Positions 18,501-25,593 of a stretch of DNA of 64,000 nt are shown in pieces. Every line of letters starts with the position of its first letter. Position 1 is the stretch's first letter. The position numbers and the translations under genes were made by a program. The notes beneath the pieces are model-generated. The model searched no databases and was not told where the DNA came from. It saw only the letters and a program-made list of their open reading frames with translations. The DNA comes from Lachnospiraceae bacterium (GTDB lineage Bacteria; Bacillota; Clostridia; Lachnospirales; Lachnospiraceae). The stretch lies in contig JAFWWB010000091.1 in the NCBI GenBank assembly GCA_017518185.1, positions 1-64,000 of the forward strand, in the 5' to 3' direction.

Positions 18501-19428
18501 CGGGAATGAGAACGGCAGCTCCGCCCCTTCGGTAACCGGGGATGAGAGCGCGCCTACTGCGGCGGACAACGGAAACAGGAACGGATCCGGCAGCGAGAAC
18601 GCCTCTTCCGTAAGCACGGATACGGTGAGCAGCAATACCGTGAGCAATAATTCTGTAAGCGATAATTCGGCCAGTGAAAATGCCGCTTCGGGCAGCAGCA
18701 GCGAAAACCTTGCCCAGGGTAATGCAGGCGCCGGAGGCAATAACGGCGGAAGGAGCGGAAAAAACAGCCGAACGTCTGACCGTGGAGGCGCAGGGAACCG
18801 TGGGATAAGAGAAGCCGAAGCAGATGCCGGCACAGGAGTTTCTTCCTATAATAATAGAAGAAAAGCTGAAGGTGATGACGGGACCGCATTAGCTGAAGCA
18901 GCGGAGGCGGAAAGTGATGCACAGGCCGGAAGTGAGGAAAGTATGAAAACTGACCGCGCCTATGTGAAGGGAGAGAGCCCGGCAGAGATGGCGGAAGAAG
19001 AAAGTCCGGCTATGGCCGCAACGCAGACAGCGAAGACTGAGGAAGCTGCTAAGAAGTCCTCATCCCCTGTCCTTCCGCCTGCGGTACAGACAGTGGCGAA
19101 GGTCGGCGCCGTTACCGCCGGAAGTCTCGGAGGAATACTGGGACTCTACGCGGGCATAGTCTATCTGATGGCGATGGCAGAGGTCGACACCGTATGCACC
19201 AACGGCAGGAAGAAACGTCTTGGCCGCCTGACGATACATTCGGGCAAGGGGCACTCTTTTCTGCTGAGGCTTTCCAGGGAACTGCTGGAACAGTGCGAGA
19301 CCGATAAACTCTGCATAAAGCTTCCCTTCATCTTTGCCCTGAAGAACAGGAACCGTACGATGGTCATCGCGAGCAGGGGTAAGAAACGGGAAGAACCCAT
19401 AAGGAGAGTGATCAGCGTGTGTCTGTGA
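15586..19428 (+). CDS. Large surface protein with B-repeats, charged helical stalk and one C-terminal membrane helix
   Basis: The protein has 1280 residues, with AGGAGG nine bases before the ATG. A signal peptide ends near ELRVHAED. A Cys-containing domain (CSKCGRIVHG) follows, then from about residue 205 seven InlB/Listeria-Bacteroides-like repeats of the form YxFxGYYxGDxxxYDxxGxPxG, several preceded by Asp/Asn-rich loops such as DNDGDGLPD that look calcium-binding. Residues 764-955 are twelve 16-residue units (EQERLEQEERERLERE), a probable single helix or coiled-coil stalk. A Ser/Asn/Gly-rich linker, one membrane helix near 1170-1195 and a C-terminal domain of about 75 residues, predicted cytoplasmic, complete it. 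No LPXTG sorting signal is seen. Two ClpX-like genes follow. The family of the C-terminal domain is unknown to me. Confidence 0.75.
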   Translation: MKRKSGFKRRVKGGLCMFLCWLLCFGMLSGPELRVHAEDLVQTEGPVTLSIRHEHGGEDSGCYGLVLVNPCGGKYNAMTGNMSGYYQCSKCGRIVHGIPRTYNHEGDYEEGLSCTEKNAGTFYIERVSDGSDVWLMAGLNDRNSNVIGSYDISWDHEGAQANGSTKILHLKTPGIYTATLKYKDLKSGVNKTYTLSYTDLTVPGRISFVDRGTLLEERSFKSGEPLTDVNVPLRTGYDFTGFYSGDVMYYDSEGHPAVSGAIDIKDYTLEAGWEAKSYAFSYEGDNGASMQAAMTFDAPPPEISPVLPEERAGYTFDGYSLEGIKVYDSSLQPVGVWTTELPEGSYSLEQEWIQKKYNLHYACDENGEGGTDRELVFGQELPRLSLPAERPGYSFDGYYYDGRRIYDENGDPVSELPELFEGSGISLVSIWHPKQYVIHYGPDENGDGEGDLEFSLGYGDPLPEIFPEQPEQKPGYIFTGYYIDDIKLYDENGEPAGSFDHDIPEGNFELKPVYVPETYTFRYGNDSDGDGLPDGEGELTYDEVPPILSLDIPAPREGYDFLGFFLGDVLVYDSDGVPQGVWKQPLGDEIPVLTPSFSRIFYTLDYGNGDSVVVEYNGTLPPLPLDTGKTKKGYERSGYFAGDVMLYDAAGNPVGDWPGELKERRYTLEERWTPKSYTLRYGGDNDGDGLPDRSAEVTYGEQPEPVPVPELGEGEVFDGYFCGDIMVYDENGMATGAWLEDHDALLTLRSHKYVDPEEEERLKEQERLEQEERERLEREEQERLEQEERERLEREEQERLEQEERERLEREEQERLEQEERERLEREEQERLEQEERERLEREEQERLEQEERERLEREEQERLEQEERERLEREEQERLEQEERERLEREEQERLEQEERERLERKEQERLEQEERERLEREEQERLEQEERERLEREEQERLEQEERERQERERREKDKKRGQDNSSASTGNENGSSAPSVTGDESAPTAADNGNRNGSGSENASSVSTDTVSSNTVSNNSVSDNSASENAASGSSSENLAQGNAGAGGNNGGRSGKNSRTSDRGGAGNRGIREAEADAGTGVSSYNNRRKAEGDDGTALAEAAEAESDAQAGSEESMKTDRAYVKGESPAEMAEEESPAMAATQTAKTEEAAKKSSSPVLPPAVQTVAKVGAVTAGSLGGILGLYAGIVYLMAMAEVDTVCTNGRKKRLGRLTIHSGKGHSFLLRLSRELLEQCETDKLCIKLPFIFALKNRNRTMVIASRGKKREEPIRRVISVCL
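17875..18450 (+). repeat. Twelve in-frame 48-base tandem repeats (stalk)
   Basis: The region is exactly 576 bases, or twelve 48-base units, each encoding EQERLEQEERERLERE with single changes in unit 9 (last residue Lys) and unit 12 (Leu to Gln). Codons differ between units mainly at synonymous sites, so the protein repeat is maintained by selection while the DNA drifts. Copy number is likely to vary between strains. Confidence 0.9.
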
Positions 19429-19490
19429 TATCCTGACGCTTTGTCCGGAAGAGTGCAGAAGGAAAAGTTTTAGCCCTTTGCTATTGATTC

Positions 19491-19519
19491 TTGCATTGAA
19501 GCGGAAAAAAATGTAAAAT
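19491..19519 (+). promoter_or_regulatory. Promoter of ClpX-like gene, possibly leaderless
   Basis: TTGCAT (19491-19496) and TAAAAT (19514-19519) are 17 bases apart. The expected transcription start, about seven bases after the -10, falls on the ATG at 19526. There is no Shine-Dalgarno sequence before that ATG, which fits a leaderless message. Confidence 0.5.
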
Positions 19520-19525
19520 AGCCGT

Positions 19526-21031
19526 ATGATCAATATCTTCCGGGAAATATCAAGGAGGCGCGGGGGCAGCGATGAGACACAGCGGTCTGATATAGGAAAA
19601 CAGGCCACGGCGGTCTCGGAGTATATGCTGGGGCGCCTGATACTTGTATGTGATGAGATCAGCATGTCGGACGTGGATGCGCTGGGATACCTTGAGATGC
19701 TCTATTTCAGGGTTATGGATGATCACAGTATTCCTGCGGATTCACGTTCACTCCTTGATATTCTGGATAAACTTGAGGACGACCTGGAGTATTCCGTTGA
19801 GATCTTCGGAAGCCGGGCGTCCTTTATATTGGATTTCCTTGAAGCGGACGTGCTCCGGCATGCAACCGACAAGAGTACCAATGACAGGGAGCGGAGCGTG
19901 CTGGGGCGCATCCTTCGTTTGAAGTCGGAGTACTTTGAAAAGGATGATGTGGAGACTGCTGTTACCGTAAGACGGCCGGCCGACATCAAGGCCTATCTGG
20001 ACAGCCATGTCATAGGCCAGGAGATGGCGAAGAGGGCGGTGAGCACCGCCGTATACGGCCATACCAAAAGGAACAGGTATCCGGATAAATCCTTTCCGCC
20101 CAATGTGGTGCTGCTGATAGGCCCTTCCGGCTGCGGAAAGACCGAGATCATGAGAAGGATAAGGGATATCAGCGAATATCCGGTGATCTTTACGGATGTA
20201 TCCTCTCTCGGAGCCAGCCAGTACAGGGGGAGACATAAGGAGGATATACTGCTGGAGCTCTACGAGGCTTCCGGCAGAAAAAAGAGCCTTGCGGAAAAAG
20301 GCATAGTCTTCATGGACGAGTTTGACAAGCTGCTGCTCCCGGCTGTTTCGGACAGGGGCGTCAATGTGCATGACGATGTACAGGCACAGCTTCTCACCAT
20401 GCTGGAAGGCAGCGAGGTGGAGCTGAAATGTGACAACGAGCCGCTGCTCCTGGATACCACCCACATGCTCTTCGTGCTGGCGGGAGCCTTCCAGGGGATA
20501 GACGAGTTCATTAAGGCGGAGAAAAAGGAAAAGGAAAAACAGCCCGGCAGCATAGGCTTTCTTAACCCGCTGGATAAAGAGATGGATCTGGATTTCGTGA
20601 GGGATAACATCGATCATGAAGTCCTTATAAGATATGGCATGAAGAGGGAACTGGCAGGACGTATATCCGACATATGCGTTCTGGAAAGGCTGGACCGGCA
20701 GGATATGCTGCGCATACTCACGGAACCCGAAGATGCCATGATAAAGCTTTACGAACGGGAGCTGAAGCTCTCCGGGGATGCGAAGCTCATTTTTACCGAC
20801 GGAGCCCTTGAGGCCATTGCTGACGAGGCACTTAAGTCCACTTCGGGAGCAAGGGCACTTAAGAGCATACTTGGACGGACCCTTAAGGATGTGATGTATG
20901 AGGCACCCCAGATGAAGGGACTCAAGCGGGTGATCATAAATGAAGATGTGGTGGCAGGGAATGCGCTGCCGCTTTACGATACCGTGGAAGAAAGCAGCGG
21001 ACTGTATACGGAACAGGATATACTCGGATGA
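19526..21031 (+). CDS. ClpX-like AAA+ unfoldase without zinc domain, paralogue 1
   Basis: The protein has 501 residues. The first ~165 residues are a helical domain unrelated to the ClpX zinc finger. From HVIGQEMAKRAVSTAVYGHTKR on it follows ClpX: Walker A GPSGCGKTE (about 199-207), Walker B IVFMDEFDK (about 259), Arg finger in RELAGRISD and sensor 2 in SGARALKSIL. The pore-1 loop, GYVG in ClpX, reads QYRGR (about 231). An IGF tripeptide (near 343) sits where ClpX binds ClpP, so delivery to ClpP remains possible. The ATG at 19526 is the only nearby start after an in-frame stop at 19514. The stop overlaps paralogue 2 (ATGA). The substrate is unknown; the surface protein upstream is a candidate by position. 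Confidence 0.8.
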   Translation: MINIFREISRRRGGSDETQRSDIGKQATAVSEYMLGRLILVCDEISMSDVDALGYLEMLYFRVMDDHSIPADSRSLLDILDKLEDDLEYSVEIFGSRASFILDFLEADVLRHATDKSTNDRERSVLGRILRLKSEYFEKDDVETAVTVRRPADIKAYLDSHVIGQEMAKRAVSTAVYGHTKRNRYPDKSFPPNVVLLIGPSGCGKTEIMRRIRDISEYPVIFTDVSSLGASQYRGRHKEDILLELYEASGRKKSLAEKGIVFMDEFDKLLLPAVSDRGVNVHDDVQAQLLTMLEGSEVELKCDNEPLLLDTTHMLFVLAGAFQGIDEFIKAEKKEKEKQPGSIGFLNPLDKEMDLDFVRDNIDHEVLIRYGMKRELAGRISDICVLERLDRQDMLRILTEPEDAMIKLYERELKLSGDAKLIFTDGALEAIADEALKSTSGARALKSILGRTLKDVMYEAPQMKGLKRVIINEDVVAGNALPLYDTVEESSGLYTEQDILG

Positions 21032-22581
21032 AGAGGATGTTTGGCTTCGGCAGCGAGGAACGCTGCGCTGCCTATGTAAAGGACAAGATAGAGAACCGTG
21101 AAGGCAGGGGGTTTTCCAACAGTGACAGGGTCTATGCCTATCTGAGGATAGTCATCCACTATCTCTATCTCGTGCGTCCGGCGCCGGAGCGCACTCTGGA
21201 CAGCGTGCTCAAGCTCATGGGAGCCAGCTTTTCGGAGAAGGGCTACAGGACACCTTTCTGGGCCATAATCCGTGAGGCATCCGCTTCTTATCCCGGGGAT
21301 GAGATATTTTTTCAGGCCAGACTGGTTGAGAACGATATCACCAACGAGGACATAGACGAGCTCTTTGATTTTATGGAAGAACAGCTGGCGAAGCAGCGGG
21401 ACCGGGCTGAGGCGGAAAGCGACCTTGGACTGCTCTCCATCTGCAGGGTCAGATACAGGCAGAGCAGGGTGCGCAATATCCGCATGCAAAGACGCAGAAA
21501 GAATGCTGAACGCAGATCGGTACCGGCTCATTTGGAAGCCTGTCGTTCCTTTGCGGCGGAGTATTCGCCCCGGAGGATCAAGGAATACCTGGACCGTTTT
21601 GTCATAGGTCAGGAAGATTGTAAAAAGGTGCTTTCCACAGCCATATACAATCATCTCCTGAGAGTGCTCCATCCGGAGGAGAAGCTGCATAAGACGAATG
21701 TGCTGATGGTGGGGCCTTCGGGCTGCGGCAAGACCGAGATGATAAGAAGGTTCACGGATCTTCTTCCCCTGCCGGTGGTGATCACGGATTTCAGCGGCGT
21801 GGTGGCTACGCCCTGGCGCGGACGCAACAAGGAGGAAGCCCTCCTGAACCTTTATCTGAAAGCGGGAAGGGATAAGGGACTCACCGAATGCGGCATAGTA
21901 TTCTGTGATGAGTTTGACAAGATAATCCCCATGAAGGGCTATGGCAGGAACGGGGATATCAATAACGAGCTTCAGGGCCAGCTGCTGGGCATGTTCGAGG
22001 GAACGGAGCTTGAAGTCCCCCTGGGTGACAGGCAGGGCGGGCAGGAGAGCATAAGCATCAACACCGGCAATATACTTTTTATCTGCGCCGGCGCTTTTGA
22101 AGGCCTTGATAAGATAGTAAAAAAGGATGTTTTCAGATCCAATATAGGTTTTTCGGGAGACGTGGGACTGGATAAGGCTTTTGAGATGAAGACCGAAAAC
22201 CTGCGGACGAAACACCTTATAGAGTTCGGGATGAAGCCTGAACTGGCAGGAAGGCTCTCCGCCGTTTCAGTCCTCAAAGGCCTTGACAGGGAGGCACTCA
22301 AGAGAGTGCTCACGGAGCCGGAGGACAGCCTGCTCTCCCGTTATCAGAGGGAGTTTTCACTGGATGAGGACGTGAAGCTGAGCTTTACCGATGAGGCGCT
22401 GGATGTGGTCACGGAAAGGGTCGCATCCATGCGTATAGGAGCAAGAGGCCTGAATACCGTTATGCATGAGATACTTGCGCAGGCGCTTTACGATATCCCT
22501 TCACTTCCCGGAGTGCGGGAGGTGCTGGTTACCGGAAAAGCCGCGAGAATGGAGGGGGACCCTGTATATATACAGGCATAA
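21028..22581 (+). CDS. ClpX-like AAA+ unfoldase without zinc domain, paralogue 2
   Basis: The protein has 517 residues and overlaps paralogue 1 by four bases. Its N-terminal ~190 residues differ from paralogue 1 and end in a very basic segment (RMQRRRKNAERR). The ClpX core starts at RFVIGQEDCKKVLSTAIYNH and contains GPSGCGKTE (about 229), IVFCDEFDK (about 290), PELAGRLSA (Arg finger) and IGARGLNTVM (sensor 2). The pore-1 loop reads PWRGRNKEE, again with an aromatic residue followed by Arg-Gly-Arg instead of GYVG. An IGF motif (about 372) is retained. Different N-domains on a shared core suggest a mixed hexamer or two rings with different adaptors, which is inference. Confidence 0.8.
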   Translation: MKRMFGFGSEERCAAYVKDKIENREGRGFSNSDRVYAYLRIVIHYLYLVRPAPERTLDSVLKLMGASFSEKGYRTPFWAIIREASASYPGDEIFFQARLVENDITNEDIDELFDFMEEQLAKQRDRAEAESDLGLLSICRVRYRQSRVRNIRMQRRRKNAERRSVPAHLEACRSFAAEYSPRRIKEYLDRFVIGQEDCKKVLSTAIYNHLLRVLHPEEKLHKTNVLMVGPSGCGKTEMIRRFTDLLPLPVVITDFSGVVATPWRGRNKEEALLNLYLKAGRDKGLTECGIVFCDEFDKIIPMKGYGRNGDINNELQGQLLGMFEGTELEVPLGDRQGGQESISINTGNILFICAGAFEGLDKIVKKDVFRSNIGFSGDVGLDKAFEMKTENLRTKHLIEFGMKPELAGRLSAVSVLKGLDREALKRVLTEPEDSLLSRYQREFSLDEDVKLSFTDEALDVVTERVASMRIGARGLNTVMHEILAQALYDIPSLPGVREVLVTGKAARMEGDPVYIQA

Positions 22582-22587
22582 AAGGGC

Positions 22588-24039
22588 ATGAAGAAAGAGG
22601 GGGAAAAGAACGTAAAACTGCAGCTGGATATACTGCTGCGCACGGTGCTGCCGATGCTCCTTATGGCGGTGCTGATAGCGGCTGCGGCCATGTTCAGCGC
22701 CGGGGCATCCATGGAAAAGGAGCTCTTCAGTTCGCTGGATGCGGTGGCGTCCACCGTGGCGGCGGGTTATGACGAGCTCTATCCGGGAGATTACAAGGCA
22801 AGACAGGACAGCAGCACCTTTTATCTCTTCAAGGGTGATAAGGAGGTAACGGGGCGTTATGTCTACATAGACCGGATAGCGGAAGAAAGCGGAATGGAGA
22901 TATCCCTTCTGTGGCAGGATGCGCGTATCATCACCACGGTAAAGGATAAGGACGGTGTCCGCTATATCGGCAGCGGGGTGAACAGCTATGTGTACACCGA
23001 GATGAAAACGAAGCAGCGGATACTTCATTATGATAATGTGCTCATTGGAAACGAAGGGTACTTTGTCAGTTACCTGCCCCTCTTTAATCAGGATGGAAGC
23101 TTCGTGGGCATGGTGGGTACCGCCAAGCCTTCTTCCGAGGTCAAAAAGGAAAAGTGGTCCGCGGCAGGCCCCATCCTTTTCATCACCGTTCTGGGACTCC
23201 TTGTGGCGGCTTTCATCAGCATCCGTTATACCAATGCCATGGTGGCGGATATAGACAGGATACAGGCTTTCCTCAGCGGCATGGTCTCCGGTAAGCTGGA
23301 CAATGAGATGCCGGACAGCGTTTTGAAGAGGAAGGATGAGATAGGAGTGACTGCCGGAGACGTCACAAGAATGCAAAATGCCGTCAGGATACTTATTGAG
23401 TGCGATCCCTTGACAACTCTTTACAATAGACGCTCCGGTGATGCCAGGTTCAAGAAGCTCCAGAGACGTTCAGACCAGACCGGTCTGCCCTTTGCCGTTG
23501 CTCTCGGCGACATAGACTTTTTCAAGAAAGTCAATGATACCTATGGACATGATGCCGGAGATATAGTATTAAAATATGTGGCGAAGGAATTGAAGGACCT
23601 CATGGCCGGCCGCGGCTTTGCCGTGCGCTGGGGCGGTGAGGAATTCCTGCTGGTATTTGAAGAGATGACCCTGGTGGCGGCAGCGGCATCCATCGAAGAT
23701 TTCCTTGACAGGATAAGGGCGGCGACGCTGCACCATGACGGGAATGTCATAAGGATCACCATGAGCGTGGGCCTTGTTGAGGGTGCGCCCGGGCTCAGCG
23801 CTGATGATATGATCAAGGCGGCGGATGAAAAGCTCTATTATGGTAAGGAGCACGGCAGGAACCAGCTGGTGGTCACTCCGGGAGAAGAGCAGCCCGATTA
23901 CAGGGAGCTCCTGAAGCAGCAGTCCGGCAGGACCGAGACAGTGATAACCTTTGCCGAAGAGTATCTGGATTCGGAGAACCTGATGCAGCTGCTCTCCGAT
24001 AACGCTCTCAGGGATATTGAGAACGGGGATGAAGAATGA
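22588..24039 (+). CDS. Membrane diguanylate cyclase with extracellular sensor
   Basis: This protein has 483 residues and starts seven bases after the ClpX-like gene. A membrane helix (about 15-37), an extracellular Cache-like sensor of about 150 residues, a second helix (about 190-213) and a HAMP-like linker lead into a GGDEF domain. The active-site loop is RWGGEEFLLVF, which is catalytically competent, and GDIDFFKKVNDTYGHDAGD is also canonical. I see no RxxD inhibitory site before it. It should make cyclic di-GMP from GTP in response to an outside signal. A C-terminal tail of about 55 residues is extra to the domain. tRNA-Leu begins five bases after its stop. Confidence 0.88.
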   Translation: MKKEGEKNVKLQLDILLRTVLPMLLMAVLIAAAAMFSAGASMEKELFSSLDAVASTVAAGYDELYPGDYKARQDSSTFYLFKGDKEVTGRYVYIDRIAEESGMEISLLWQDARIITTVKDKDGVRYIGSGVNSYVYTEMKTKQRILHYDNVLIGNEGYFVSYLPLFNQDGSFVGMVGTAKPSSEVKKEKWSAAGPILFITVLGLLVAAFISIRYTNAMVADIDRIQAFLSGMVSGKLDNEMPDSVLKRKDEIGVTAGDVTRMQNAVRILIECDPLTTLYNRRSGDARFKKLQRRSDQTGLPFAVALGDIDFFKKVNDTYGHDAGDIVLKYVAKELKDLMAGRGFAVRWGGEEFLLVFEEMTLVAAAASIEDFLDRIRAATLHHDGNVIRITMSVGLVEGAPGLSADDMIKAADEKLYYGKEHGRNQLVVTPGEEQPDYRELLKQQSGRTETVITFAEEYLDSENLMQLLSDNALRDIENGDEE

Positions 24040-24043
24040 TAAA

Positions 24044-24122
24044 GCGGTCGTGGTGGAATGGCAGACACGCTGGATTTAGGTTCCAGTCCGCGAGGGTGGG
24101 GGTTCAAGTCCCCCCGGCCGCA
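24044..24122 (+). tRNA. tRNA-Leu (anticodon TAG)
   Basis: A seven-base-pair acceptor stem (GCGGTCG with CGGCCGC and discriminator A), the anticodon arm CTGGA-TTTAGGT-TCCAG with anticodon TAG, and a T arm GGGGG-TTCAAGT-CCCCC are all present. A short variable region fits the compact overall length; the D arm contains TGGTGGAATGGCAGACA. CCA is not encoded. It decodes CUN leucine codons. It lies between two diguanylate cyclase genes on the same strand. Confidence 0.93.
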
Positions 24123-24154
24123 TTCTGATCAAAAATCGTAAGGAAGAGGAACGG

Positions 24155-25582
24155 ATGGAAGGTAAAGAACAGAAACTGAAGCTTTCGGCAAGTCAGAAGA
24201 GATATGCCATGGCTACTGCCATCGTGGTGGTCAGCCTTGTGGTCCTCTCAACGTTTTTTATCCTTCATATCTATTTCCTTACGGAGTCAAAGTGCTATGA
24301 AGACCTGGCTGACGAGACTGCCATGGCGGTTGAAGAGCTGGAGCACAATTTCAGAAGTGACAGGATCATGCTCAGGATGATCGCGAACATGATAAGCCAG
24401 TCACCGGATCTCGATTCCATTGAGGTCAGCAGTTATCTTTCCACCTATGATGTAAACAACCTCATTTCACAGATAGGAGTTCTTCTTCCCGATAACCGGC
24501 TCATACTGGTGACGGGGCACAATTCCAATGCGGAGGGCATAGCAGATTTTGCTGTTGAGGCGGCCCGGGGTGAACATATCAGCACGCTCCAGCCGGCGGC
24601 TTCGAAACCCGGCGGGATGGTGGTGCGTAATTATGTTCCCGTGCGCAGCAACGGAAAGACCGTGGCTATGCTCTACAGCGCGGGCAAACCGTCTAATATT
24701 GCCCAGGCCTGGATACCCGCGATCTATGACGATGCCGCCGAGGTGTACGTGGTGGACAGGAAGACCGGCCAGATCATTATAAACAGCACGGATGAAAAGA
24801 TCGGCAACATCTCCGATATGGATTTCGAACAGTATGCCTCGAGCTATTCCAAGGAATACACTATAGGTGAGATAACCGGGGGTAAGAAGGGCTATTCAGT
24901 GTTCGGCAGGAGCGGCAGCACGGAGATGCTCTATATGTGCTATATGCCCTTCAGCCTTGAGGACTGGGAGATGGTGGTATTCGTTCCCGAGAGCGCGGTG
25001 TTTGAATCGGTAAGACCCGTGAGAACGGGGATGCTGATAATGCTGGTACTCGTGCTCCTCATACTCTTCGGCTTTGCCGGATGGATGTACAGGGATATGA
25101 GACGTTCTATAGAAGAAGCTTCAAAGCGGGCCAACGTGGATGCGCTGACCGGGCTTCAGAACAGGAACCGCTACGAGGAGTGCATCAGGGAGCTGAACCT
25201 GAATAAGGAGAAGCTCACCTGCCTCTATATTGATGCCAACGGGCTGCACGAGCTCAATAACAGCAGGGGACATCTTGCGGGAGACCAGATGCTCCGTTTC
25301 ATCGCGGATACCCTTAAGCTCCAGTTCGGCGAGGAGCATGTATACCGCATAGGCGGGGATGAGTTCGTGGTCTTCCAGACAGGAAAGTCGGAGGCAGAGC
25401 TTCAGGAACGTCTGGAGGAATTTAACGAATCGCTTCAGAGAAACGACTATCATGCAGCCGTGGGACTCTGTGTATACGGCTTCGGCATGAGCGTTGACGA
25501 GCTTATAAAGAATGCCGAGACGGAGATGTACGAGGCCAAGCGGAGATACTATGAACGTATCGGCAAGGTTATGAGGGTGTAA
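24155..25582 (+). CDS. Membrane diguanylate cyclase with dCache-like sensor
   Basis: The protein has 475 residues, with AAGAGGAACGG before the ATG. A helix at about 15-40, a large extracellular sensor of about 245 residues of double-Cache character, and a second helix near 290-310 precede a GGDEF domain with VDALTGLQNRNRYEE, CLYIDANGLHELNNSRGHLAGD and YRIGGDEFVVF. The signature is intact, so cyclic di-GMP synthesis is expected. The N in YIDANGL replaces the usual Asp at the first metal motif region, but the Asp of IDAN is kept. Together with the upstream cyclase it gives this locus two separate sensory inputs. The next gene is an orphan peptide-binding lipoprotein 11 bases on. Confidence 0.87.
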   Translation: MEGKEQKLKLSASQKRYAMATAIVVVSLVVLSTFFILHIYFLTESKCYEDLADETAMAVEELEHNFRSDRIMLRMIANMISQSPDLDSIEVSSYLSTYDVNNLISQIGVLLPDNRLILVTGHNSNAEGIADFAVEAARGEHISTLQPAASKPGGMVVRNYVPVRSNGKTVAMLYSAGKPSNIAQAWIPAIYDDAAEVYVVDRKTGQIIINSTDEKIGNISDMDFEQYASSYSKEYTIGEITGGKKGYSVFGRSGSTEMLYMCYMPFSLEDWEMVVFVPESAVFESVRPVRTGMLIMLVLVLLILFGFAGWMYRDMRRSIEEASKRANVDALTGLQNRNRYEECIRELNLNKEKLTCLYIDANGLHELNNSRGHLAGDQMLRFIADTLKLQFGEEHVYRIGGDEFVVFQTGKSEAELQERLEEFNESLQRNDYHAAVGLCVYGFGMSVDELIKNAETEMYEAKRRYYERIGKVMRV

Positions 25583-25593
25583 GGGGGGAAAGT

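Noticed and set aside
17936-18535. Second + strand open frame with Asn-Ala-Leu-Ser-Gly-Lys repeats
   Set aside because: It is a shadow of the same tandem repeat in another frame.
19549-19595. AAGGAGG followed by ATG at 19572 as an alternative start for the first unfoldase
   Set aside because: That ATG is out of frame with the unfoldase and reaches a stop after seven codons.
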